From assembly GCA_003131315.1 (NCBI GenBank), contig PKUV01000170.1:56042-94720 (forward strand): a stretch of 38,679 nt of DNA, in the 5' to 3' direction. The translations under genes and the position numbers were made by a program. This DNA is from Acidobacteriaceae bacterium (GTDB lineage: Bacteria; Acidobacteriota; Terriglobia; Terriglobales; Acidobacteriaceae). The notes below the pieces were generated by a model, which had not been told where the DNA came from, searched no databases, and saw nothing but the letters and a program-made list of their open reading frames with translations. Below are positions 23,970-30,790 of this stretch, piece by piece. The stretch's first letter is position 1. Each line of letters opens with the position of its first letter.

Positions 23970-24506
23970 ATGTCGGATCTTCGCCGTGGTCTCATCATCG
24001 TGAATACTGGTCCGGGCAAGGGGAAGACTACTGCGGCCATGGGGACGGCGCTGCGGGCTGTTGGGCAGGGGATGCGCGTCCTGATGCTGCAATTTCTGAA
24101 GGGCTCGTGGCATTACGGCGAACTCGACGCGGTCAAAGCTTTCGGCGACAAGTTCATCCTGAAGCAGATGGGACGCGGCTTCGTGAAAGTCGGCGCCGAG
24201 AAGCCCGACCCTGAAGATGTGCGGATGGTGGAGGAGGCCTGGGCCGAGGCCGAGAAAGCGATCCAGTCCGGCGAATGGGACCTGGTGGTGCTCGACGAAA
24301 TCAATTACGCCATCAGCTACGGTATGCTGGACCCGGCGAAAGTGGTGGAGTCTCTGGCGCGGAAGCCGGAGATGGTGCACGTCATCTTGACCGGAAGGAA
24401 CGCGCATCCGACAATTGTCGAGCTTGCCGATACCGTGACTGAAATGCGCCAGGTAAAGCATGCCTACGAGAAAGGCGTGATGGCGCAGAGAGGAATTGAG
24501 TACTGA
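23970..24506 (+). CDS. cobO: Cob(I)yrinic acid a,c-diamide adenosyltransferase
   Basis: Attaches the 5'-deoxyadenosyl ligand in adenosylcobalamin synthesis or salvage (CobA/CobO/BtuR type). 178 residues. The P-loop GPGKGKTTAAMGTALRAVGQ is near the N-terminus; VLMLQFLKGSWHYGELDAVK, the acidic motif DLVVLDEINYAISYG, ILTGRNAHPTIVELADTVTE and the C-terminal MRQVKHAYEKGVMAQRGIEY all match the family. ATG 23970 begins MSDLRRGLIIVNTG; the frame runs upstream through a repeat (ITNYKLPITN) that is unlikely to be translated. TACAAT lies 15 bases before the start. No other cobalamin gene is nearby, and identical repeats bracket the gene. Confidence 0.93.
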   Translation: MSDLRRGLIIVNTGPGKGKTTAAMGTALRAVGQGMRVLMLQFLKGSWHYGELDAVKAFGDKFILKQMGRGFVKVGAEKPDPEDVRMVEEAWAEAEKAIQSGEWDLVVLDEINYAISYGMLDPAKVVESLARKPEMVHVILTGRNAHPTIVELADTVTEMRQVKHAYEKGVMAQRGIEY

Positions 24507-24607
24507 ATTGGTAATTTGTGATTTGTAATTGGTAATTTTGATCCCTTCGGTTTGGGTGTGTGGTTTAGGTTTTCAATTACCAATTACCAATTACCAAATT
24601 ACAAATT
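24504..24607. repeat. AT-rich inverted repeat between cobO and accD (family D)
   Basis: The left unit (24504-24537) is identical over 34 bases to 23830-23863 and begins with the cobO stop codon TGA. The right part (24575-24607), with AATTACCAATTACC steps, is its approximate inverse and ends 4 bases before the accD ATG. The accD leader is therefore mostly repeat. Confidence 0.85.
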
Positions 24608-24611
24608 TCCC

Positions 24612-25460
24612 ATGACTTGGTTCAAGCGACAATCCGGTGCGTTGGACACTTCGGGCGAGAAGAAAGTACGCACCGAGGGCCTGTGGGTGAAGTGTGACAA
24701 CTGCCGCCAGATTATCTGGAAGAAGGACCTCGAATACAATCTCAACGTCTGCCCGAAGTGCGACAAACACTTTCGCATCGACGCCCGCACTCGCCTGGCG
24801 CAGCTTCTCGACGACAATCGATACGACGTTTTCGACAGCAATCTCGTCTCCACCGACCCGCTGAAGTTTGTGGACCTGAAAGCCTACTCCTCGCGCCTGA
24901 AGCACGCGAAGGCCGACACCGGCCTGAAAGACGCCATCATCAATGCCCAGGGCAAACTGAGCGGCCGCCCGGTGATCGTGAGCGCGATGGAATATTCCTT
25001 TATCGGCGGGAGCATGGGAGCGGTGGTTGGCGAGGTCATTACGCGAGCGATTGAGAAGGCGATGGAAACGCGGACGCCGATCATCATCGTTTCGGCATCG
25101 GGCGGCGCACGCATGATGGAAGGCGTGATCAGCCTGATGCAGCTGGCGAAGATCTCCGCCGCGCTGGCGCGTTTAGACGCGGCGCGGGTCCCCTACATTT
25201 CGGTTTTAACCGATCCCACCACGGGCGGCGTGACCGCATCGTTTGCCATGTTGGGCGATCTCAACATCGCCGAACCCGGTGCCCTGATTGGCTTCGCGGG
25301 ACCGCGAGTAATTGAGCAGACGATCCGGCAGAAGCTGCCGCCAGGGTTCCAGCGCTCCGAGTTTCTCCTGGAACACGGAATGCTCGATGCCGTGGTCGCG
25401 CGCAAGGAGTTGAAGGGGTACATTGCGCGGGCGCTGGAATTCATGGTGCAGGCGGCGTAA
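24612..25460 (+). CDS. accD: Acetyl-CoA carboxylase carboxyltransferase subunit beta
   Basis: Transfers the carboxyl group from biotin to acetyl-CoA with AccA in the first step of fatty acid synthesis. 282 residues. The zinc ribbon has C28, C31, C47 and C50 (CDNC, CPKC). The crotonase-like core shows SAMEYSFIGGSMGAVVGEVI, IIIVSASGGARMMEGVISLM and LTDPTTGGVTASFAMLGDLN. ATG 24612 gives MTWFKRQSG; an in-frame extension to 24552 is repeat sequence (SITNYQLPNYKF). No Shine-Dalgarno site is present because the AT-rich repeat abuts the start. The accD-folC order is widespread in bacteria. Confidence 0.96.
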   Translation: MTWFKRQSGALDTSGEKKVRTEGLWVKCDNCRQIIWKKDLEYNLNVCPKCDKHFRIDARTRLAQLLDDNRYDVFDSNLVSTDPLKFVDLKAYSSRLKHAKADTGLKDAIINAQGKLSGRPVIVSAMEYSFIGGSMGAVVGEVITRAIEKAMETRTPIIIVSASGGARMMEGVISLMQLAKISAALARLDAARVPYISVLTDPTTGGVTASFAMLGDLNIAEPGALIGFAGPRVIEQTIRQKLPPGFQRSEFLLEHGMLDAVVARKELKGYIARALEFMVQAA

Positions 25461-25480
25461 AGGCAGTCGCGAGCACAAAA

Positions 25481-25657
25481 CGCTGTTCGTCGTTCGCTAT
25501 TCGCCGTTCGCGAAAACCCATCCTTTCCCTCATTGGAGCGCGTGGGGAGCCCTTTGATGTCGATCCGCCGCCGTCCGCTGAGAGAGAGTCGAAACCGGCG
25601 GCCGGACTTGCTACCCTGAATGTGCCCGCCGTCGCGAATAGCGAACGACGAACAGCG
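25481..25657. repeat. Element with perfect 24-bp inverted ends between accD and folC
   Basis: The arm at 25481-25504 (CGCTGTTCGTCGTTCGCTAT and four more bases) is exactly complementary to 25634-25657. The 129 bases between them include the upstream candidate folC start codon, and the right arm is translated if that start is used. Related TTCGCTATTCG units lie inside dnaG. Confidence 0.85.
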
Positions 25658-27050
25658 AACCGCGCCCTTGTCCTACGAAACCGCAGTCGCGCAGATGTAC
25701 GCGTTGGGCCACGAGTTGGCGCAGACGCCGTCTTACAAGTTCGACCTGGCGCACATTCGCGTGCTGCTGGCGGCACTGGGACATCCGGAAAATCGTTTCC
25801 CAACTGTGCTGGTCGCGGGCACCAACGGCAAGGGTTCGACGGCCGCCACTCTGGCATCCATCCTGCAGGCTTCGGGGCTGAAGACGGGGCTCTATACTTC
25901 GCCGCATCTGGTTCGCATTAATGAGCGGATTCGCCTCAATGGCAAACCCATCGGCGACGACGATTTCGCGATGCTCCATGACGTGGTCGACCGGACTGCC
26001 GAGCGGCTGGTGGGAGAAGGCGATCTGCCGTGGCATCCCAGCTTCTTTGAGACGCTGACCGCGATGAGCTTTGAGTATTTCGCCCGCAGCCGGCCCGACA
26101 TGGTTGTGCTTGAGGTCGGCATGGGCGGGCGTCTGGATGCGACCAACGTGGTTGAGCCGCGGCTCAGCATCATCACCGACATCTCGCTCGATCATCAGAA
26201 GTATCTGGGCGAAACTGTCGGCGAGATTGCGCGCGAAAAAGCGGGGATCATCCGACCGGGCGGGATTGTGGTTACGCTGCCGCAATTGCCCGAAGCCAAC
26301 GACGTGATCGGAAACACAATTTTGGATGTGGGCGCGCGGGCGGTGAATGCGGTGCCGTATGTGCCGCCCATCAGTGGTCAGTGGTCAGTGGCCAGTGGTC
26401 AGTGGCAACGTTATCCGCTTGAAGTGATGGGCACGCGAATCCTGGTTGAGTCGCCGCTGGTGGGGCGCCATCAGCTGCGTAATCTGGCGCTGGCGATCGC
26501 GGCGGCGGCGGAACTTCGCAACCAGGGAACGGTTCAGATCACGCCGGAGACGATCGCACAAGGTATCCGCGAAACGCATTGGCCAGGGCGCTTTCAGGTA
26601 GTGCCGGCCACGGGAGACAATCCCGAGTATGTGTTCGATGTCGCGCATAATCCGGCTGGAGCCTGGGCGCTGCGGTCGACGCTTTCGGCCGCTTACCAGA
26701 ATCCGAGAAGCGGCGACGCGGGAAACGGCCGGGAAATCACGATGGTGTTTGGCGTGATGCGGGACAAGGCGGTGGCGGAAATTACTGAGATTCTGTTCCC
26801 GATCGCCGGGCACGTGATCGTGACTCACGCCAACAACCCACGCTCGGCGAGTCCGGATGAGATTCGGCAGGCCGCGGCGCGTGTGGCGGCGGGCATTGAT
26901 ATTGAAGAAGCCGAGGATGTAGCGTCGGCCTTGGACCGAGCGCGCAAGGTTGCCGGACCAAAGCCTGCCGGACCCAGCGGCCTAGTCGTCGCTACCGGTT
27001 CGATTTACATTGTGGGAGAGGCGATGCGAATGCTCGGCGTCCGCATCTAA
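25620..27050 (+). CDS. folC: Bifunctional folylpolyglutamate / dihydrofolate synthase
   Basis: Adds glutamates to folates (and to dihydropteroate). Mur-ligase fold of 476 residues from ATG 25620, or 460 from TTG 25668. P-loop GTNGKGSTAATLASIL (67-82), YTSPHLVRINERIRLNGKPI, VVLEVGMGGRLDATNVVEPR, SIITDISLDHQKYLGETVGE and VFDVAHNPAGAWAL match the family. LSYETAVAQMYALGHEL is where homologues normally start, so TTG 25668 is a serious alternative: the 16 residues before it come from the repeat at 25481-25657. Residues about 251-262 (SGQWSVASGQWQ) are encoded by five heptanucleotide repeats (26372-26406) in a loop where extra residues are tolerated. Confidence 0.94.
   Translation: MCPPSRIANDEQRTAPLSYETAVAQMYALGHELAQTPSYKFDLAHIRVLLAALGHPENRFPTVLVAGTNGKGSTAATLASILQASGLKTGLYTSPHLVRINERIRLNGKPIGDDDFAMLHDVVDRTAERLVGEGDLPWHPSFFETLTAMSFEYFARSRPDMVVLEVGMGGRLDATNVVEPRLSIITDISLDHQKYLGETVGEIAREKAGIIRPGGIVVTLPQLPEANDVIGNTILDVGARAVNAVPYVPPISGQWSVASGQWQRYPLEVMGTRILVESPLVGRHQLRNLALAIAAAAELRNQGTVQITPETIAQGIRETHWPGRFQVVPATGDNPEYVFDVAHNPAGAWALRSTLSAAYQNPRSGDAGNGREITMVFGVMRDKAVAEITEILFPIAGHVIVTHANNPRSASPDEIRQAAARVAAGIDIEEAEDVASALDRARKVAGPKPAGPSGLVVATGSIYIVGEAMRMLGVRI
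26372..26406. repeat. Heptanucleotide tandem repeat inside folC
   Basis: Five consecutive CAGTGG(T/C) units, 35 bases in all. Because 7 is not a multiple of 3, loss or gain of a single unit would shift the folC frame. Confidence 0.9.
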
Positions 27051-27061
27051 GATCGTGTGTA

Positions 27062-27083
27062 GAGACGGGGCTTGCCCCGTCTC
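27062..27083. repeat. 10-bp inverted repeat after folC
   Basis: GAGACGGGGC (27062-27071) and GCCCCGTCTC (27074-27083) with a two-base centre, 11 bases past the folC stop. It is a dispersed repeat type with a degenerate relative near 2014-2037. It may also stabilise the folC transcript end. Confidence 0.75.
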
Positions 27084-27132
27084 ACTTCGCTCAGGCCAGG
27101 CTCTGCCCGCGAGAAAGTTTAGACAAGGAAAC

Positions 27133-27993
27133 TTGAACAAGATCGCCACAACTGCGGAGCCGGAAAAAGAGCGAGCCGAGCTGCGTCCCGCCGGAGAGCC
27201 GGAGGCGGCTGTCCCCACGTGGTCCGAGCGGCCGGCTGCTCATCCCGTCAAGCGGCATGGCTGGCTCAGCCGCCTGCGCTCGTATTTCATTCTCGATCCG
27301 CTGATCTGGGCCTACACCCTGATTTTAGGCACGCTCTCGCTGACCTGCTCGCTCTTCGACCGCAACGGGCGCATCCAGCACAATTTCGCCCGCCTCTGGT
27401 CGTGGCTCGTCATGAAGACGATCCTGTCGCCGGTGAAAGTCACGGGCATGGATAAGGATAAGATCGACACATCCAAGCCCCGAGTGTATGCGGTCACTCA
27501 TGCGTCGGCGCTCGACATTCCGATTCTCTACGTCTATTTGCCATTTCAATTCCGCATCATTTTCAAGAGCGAATTGCTCGCGTATCCATTCGTCGGCTGG
27601 CATCTGACACGCTCGGGGCAAGTCTGCATCAACCAGCAGAACCCTGCGGCCTCAATCGGCGCCATCAAGTCAGCGCTGAGGAGCCTGCGAAGTGGCATGC
27701 CGCTGGTAATCTTTCCCGAGGGCGGCCGCAGGCGAGATGGAAAGATTCAACCTCTCCTGCCGGGCGCATTCTTTCTGGCGATCAAGGCACAGGCCGATAT
27801 CGTGCCGATCGCGCTCGTCGACACGTTCGACCTGCTGCCGATGAACACCTACCACATCAAGTGCCAGCCGCTGGAGATGCGTGTAGGCGAACCGATCTCC
27901 ACGGCCGGGTTGACCGTGCGCGATACGGACGAGGTGTCGGCCAAGGTGAAGTCTGCAATCGAAGCTCTGCATTCGGCACAAAGAACCACGTAG
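27133..27993 (+). CDS. 1-acyl-sn-glycerol-3-phosphate acyltransferase-like protein (PlsC family)
   Basis: Membrane-associated acyltransferase, probably making phosphatidic acid or another acylated lipid. 286 residues from TTG 27133, which has AAGGA a few bases upstream; the frame extends to 27010 through a repeat, so the exact start is uncertain. One membrane helix lies around YFILDPLIWAYTLILGTLSL. The HX4D catalytic motif is H123-x4-D128 (VTHASALDIP), and the substrate motif is VIFPEGGRRRDGKIQPLLPG with E196. PEKERAELRPAGEPEAAVPT near the N-terminus includes a family B repeat in frame. The TAG stop comes from another copy. Confidence 0.9.
   Translation: MNKIATTAEPEKERAELRPAGEPEAAVPTWSERPAAHPVKRHGWLSRLRSYFILDPLIWAYTLILGTLSLTCSLFDRNGRIQHNFARLWSWLVMKTILSPVKVTGMDKDKIDTSKPRVYAVTHASALDIPILYVYLPFQFRIIFKSELLAYPFVGWHLTRSGQVCINQQNPAASIGAIKSALRSLRSGMPLVIFPEGGRRRDGKIQPLLPGAFFLAIKAQADIVPIALVDTFDLLPMNTYHIKCQPLEMRVGEPISTAGLTVRDTDEVSAKVKSAIEALHSAQRTT
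27193..27220. repeat. Repeat family B copy inside the PlsC-like gene
   Basis: GGAGAGCC (27193-27200), GGAGGC, GGCTGTCC (27207-27214), then CCACGT. One arm mismatch relative to the perfect copies. It reads AGEPEAAVPT in frame, nearly the peptide found in NadD (AGQPGAAVPT). Confidence 0.82.
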
Positions 27994-28019
27994 GGACAGC
28001 CGCCCGCCCTCGGCTGTCC
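27987..28019. repeat. Repeat family B copy carrying the PlsC-like stop codon
   Basis: CACGTAG, then GGACAGCC (27994-28001), a 10-base loop GCCCGCCCTC and GGCTGTCC (28012-28019). The loop is the usual one with four extra bases. TAG at 27991-27993 ends the acyltransferase gene. Confidence 0.85.
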
Positions 28020-28043
28020 GGGCGGGAATTCCGGCCAGCGTCG

Positions 28044-28073
28044 CTGACAATATCCTCCATCATCGGTCATAAT
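28044..28073 (+). promoter_or_regulatory. Promoter of the M2 peptidase gene
   Basis: CTGACA (28044-28049), an 18-base spacer and CATAAT (28068-28073) give a good sigma-70 pair; the leader would be about 25 bases, with GGAGG well placed for translation. Confidence 0.55.
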
Positions 28074-28102
28074 CTTTTGTTCGTCTTCGTACTGGAGGTG
28101 TC

Positions 28103-29896
28103 ATGAAGTCCCTAGGTCTCGTATTCTTATTTCTCGCCATGACCGTCTACGCTCAAACCACCGCCCCCACCGCCGCCGAAGCACAGGAGTTCATGAACAA
28201 GGCCGAGGCGCAGCTCTCCGACCTGAGCGTCAAGGTACAACGCGCTTCCTGGGTGCAGGAGAATTTCATCACCGACGACACGCAGGCCATGGCGGCCGAC
28301 GCGATTGATGAGGTCACCGCCGTCACGACTCAGTTGGTGGAACAGGCCAAGGGTTTTGACGGCCTCGCGCTTTCGCCGGAGCTGGCGCGAAAATTCATGC
28401 TGCTGAAGCTCTCGCTCACGGCGCCCGCTCCGAAAGATGCCACCCTGCGGCGCGAGATGACCGAGATCGGCGTATCGCTTGATGGCGACTACGGTAAGGG
28501 CAAGTACTGCCGCAAGAACGGCGAGTGTCTGGACATTACGGCGATCGAGAAGCTGATGTCCACCAGCCGCGATCCGGAAGCGCTCAAAGAAGTCTGGGCG
28601 GGATGGCACGCGATTGCGCCCCCCATGCGCCAGCGCTACTCCCGATTCGTCGATCTCTCCAATCAGGGCGCCCGAGAAATTGGATTCAAGGACGTTGGCG
28701 CCCTGTGGCGCGCCGGCTACGACATGACGCCCGAGGAATTCTCCGCCGACCTCGAGCGTTTGTGGAACCAGGTGAAACCGCTTTATCTTTCGCTGCACAC
28801 TTTCGTGCGTTGGAAGCTGGCGGAAAAATACGGCCCGACCGTCGTTCCGCCCGACGGCCCGATCCCCGCGCATCTGCTCGGCAATCCCTGGGCACAGGAG
28901 TGGGGCAATATCTATGACCTGCTCGGAGTGACGGAGGACAAAGGCGGCGTCGGCGTCAATGTTACCGAACTGCTCAAGAAGAAGAATCTCGACCCCAAGG
29001 GCATGGTGAAGTACGGCGAAGGCTTCTTCACGTCGATGGGCTTCGCGCCGCTGCCGCCGACCTTCTGGGAACGGTCGCTGTTCACCAAGCCCGCCGACCG
29101 CGATGTCGTCTGCCACGCCAGCGCATGGGATATCGACAACCTGGACGATCTCCGCGTGAAGATGTGCATCCAGGTCCGCGGCACCGATTTCGTCACCATC
29201 CACCACGAACTCGGACACAACTTCTATCAGCGCGCCTACAAAGATCAGCCGTTCATGTTTAAGAACGGCGCCAATGACGGCTTCCACGAGGCGATCGGCG
29301 ACGCCATCGCGCTGGCGATCACGCCCGAATACCTGCACAAAGTTGGGCTGCTCGAGAACGTGCCGCAGGCAAGCAACGATATCCCGGAACTGCTGAAGCA
29401 GGCGCTCGATCGCGTAGCCTTCCTCCCCTTCGGCCTGATGATCGACCAGTGGCGCTGGAAAGTTTTCTCCGGAGAGATCGCACCTGCGGACTACAACAAA
29501 TCCTGGTGGGAGCTGCGGCGGAAGTATCAGGGCGTGGCGCCTCCGATGGCGCGCAGTGAAGCCGATTTCGATCCGGGAGCGAAATACCACGTCGCAGCGA
29601 ACGTGCCCTACACCCGCTATTTCCTGGCGCACATCCTGGAGTTCCAGTTCTACCGCGCCCTCTGCCGCGAGTCCGGATACAAAGGCCCGCTGCACGGCTG
29701 CACGTTCTACGGCTCGAAGGAAGCCGGCGCGAAGTTCAACAAGATGCTAGCCATGGGCCAGAGCAAACCCTGGCCCGACGCGTTGGAGGTCCTAACCGGC
29801 GAGCGCCAGACCGACGCCGGAGCGCTGCTTGAATACTTTGCCCCGCTGAAGCAGTGGCTGGACGAGCAGAATAAGGGGAAGAAGGTGGGCTGGTAG
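28103..29896 (+). CDS. Secreted M2-family zinc peptidase (angiotensin-converting-enzyme-like)
   Basis: A dipeptidyl-carboxypeptidase-type enzyme of 597 residues. Residues 1-17 (MKSLGLVFLFLAMTVYA) form a signal peptide, so it acts in the periplasm or outside. The zinc site is HELGH (368-372) with the third ligand E396 in GFHEAIGD; NPWAQEWGNIYDLL, VVCHASAWDI, WWELRRKYQGVAPPMARSEA, and FLAHILEFQFYRAL near the end are typical of bacterial M2 proteins. GGAGG lies 5 bases before ATG 28103. It is single-domain like other bacterial homologues and has its own promoter. The natural substrate is probably peptide nutrients (inference). Confidence 0.95.
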   Translation: MKSLGLVFLFLAMTVYAQTTAPTAAEAQEFMNKAEAQLSDLSVKVQRASWVQENFITDDTQAMAADAIDEVTAVTTQLVEQAKGFDGLALSPELARKFMLLKLSLTAPAPKDATLRREMTEIGVSLDGDYGKGKYCRKNGECLDITAIEKLMSTSRDPEALKEVWAGWHAIAPPMRQRYSRFVDLSNQGAREIGFKDVGALWRAGYDMTPEEFSADLERLWNQVKPLYLSLHTFVRWKLAEKYGPTVVPPDGPIPAHLLGNPWAQEWGNIYDLLGVTEDKGGVGVNVTELLKKKNLDPKGMVKYGEGFFTSMGFAPLPPTFWERSLFTKPADRDVVCHASAWDIDNLDDLRVKMCIQVRGTDFVTIHHELGHNFYQRAYKDQPFMFKNGANDGFHEAIGDAIALAITPEYLHKVGLLENVPQASNDIPELLKQALDRVAFLPFGLMIDQWRWKVFSGEIAPADYNKSWWELRRKYQGVAPPMARSEADFDPGAKYHVAANVPYTRYFLAHILEFQFYRALCRESGYKGPLHGCTFYGSKEAGAKFNKMLAMGQSKPWPDALEVLTGERQTDAGALLEYFAPLKQWLDEQNKGKKVGW

Positions 29897-29915
29897 AACG
29901 GAGCAACAGATCGGC

Positions 29916-30539
29916 TCACCAAGTAGCCGGCTTGTGGATAGGCCCCTTGCTATCAAAGACGATTTTGGGGCACTGCGCGGCAGCAAGGTCTGCCTGTCTG
30001 ATTCTCTTGATGAATGTCGCGATTTGCTGTAGTTGCTTGCTATGACGTCCAGGGTGAGGATTAAGAATCCCGACGGGCAACTGCAACTCATCCTTAACGA
30101 TTCTCACTGGCTCGAGCAAATCTGAGTCGTTGGTGATGAGAACCGCGACATCGAATCTTCGATTGTAGGCGTCCCTGAGAAGGTGGGCAGCGAGATTCAC
30201 GTCTGAACCCTTTTCTTCGGTCTTGTCGACCCATACCTTTTAAACGGGGTTGCTCCCAGTGAGCACCATACGGCAGGAATGCGTGAGGAAGTGCCCGTAG
30301 TGAATGCTTAGGTTTGGGATTGTACGTAGCGCTCTCAGATAAATCTGCTGACGCGTTGGGGCATCAGGATCATGCGGGCGCGAACTGACGCGGGCGGTGA
30401 AATACTTGATTTCCTGGATCGAGTCTCCGGGCAGCATTACTTGACAGAGTCGTGAAAGATCCAGCCATTTGTACGGCGTGCCTCTTGCTGCGCCGTAGTA
30501 GAGGTTGAAACCGTCGATATAGACGTTCGCTTTGGCCAC
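29916..30539 (-). pseudogene. NYN-domain (LabA/DUF88-like) gene interrupted by one in-frame TAA
   Basis: Starting at 30539 the frame encodes MAKANVYIDGFNLYYGAARG and on to LTGSNPV, then a TAA (30240-30242). Reading continues in the same frame with KVWVDKTEEKGSDVNLAAHL down to IHKPATW and the stop at 29916. So this is a single nonsense codon, not a frameshift. All catalytic acids are kept: D9 (YIDGF), the Asp of KGSDVNLA, and LITNDSDLLEPV. The stop falls in the loop before the second catalytic Asp, where homologues vary. The full frame would encode 206 residues plus the stop codon position. Options are recent decay, translation as two pieces (a GTG start near 30200 exists), readthrough, or a sequencing error. 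It is paralogous to the NYN gene at 8344-8994 but closer to the KTEEKGSDVNLA subgroup. Confidence 0.85.
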
Positions 30540-30639
30540 TGTTTTATCAGTAGCTTAAGATCGTAGCATGACTAGAAAGCGCCAGTTTGAGGTTGACAGA
30601 GGTCCACTACAACGCTTAATCTTTAGTTGGAATTATCCC

Positions 30640-30661
30640 CCCTGGTCCTTCGGGATTAGGG
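30640..30661 (+). promoter_or_regulatory. UUCG-capped hairpin in the thrS leader
   Basis: CCCTGGTCC (30640-30648), TTCG, GGATTAGGG (30653-30661): 9 bp including two G-U pairs with a very stable UUCG tetraloop. It stands just ahead of the terminator hairpin at 30665-30697. Confidence 0.6.
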
Positions 30662-30664
30662 CGC

Positions 30665-30697
30665 GAGACCAACCTTAGGGTTGGTCTCAATGTTTTT
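30665..30697 (+). terminator. Terminator or attenuator upstream of thrS
   Basis: GAGACCAACC (30665-30674) and GGTTGGTCTC (30679-30688) form a perfect 10-bp stem with a TTAG loop, followed by AATGTTTTT. The flanking genes diverge, so a plus-strand terminator here would act on a thrS leader transcript or on read-through from the M2 peptidase gene 770 bases upstream. No T-box signature is seen. Confidence 0.65.
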
Positions 30698-30790
30698 GGG
30701 GTAATTCTCGCTCTACAGTCACGTCGGGGTTTGACCCTTCCTCACCTCTCCTTTAAACTCAAGAGATTCAGCAGAATACAAGGCCCATCC

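Noticed and set aside
30200-30242. Frameshift in the second NYN gene
   Set aside because: Codon-by-codon reading shows both halves in the same frame, separated only by one TAA.
30540-30790. T-box leader before thrS
   Set aside because: No T-box sequence (GGGTGG-type) and too little room for stem I; only a hairpin plus terminator is supported.
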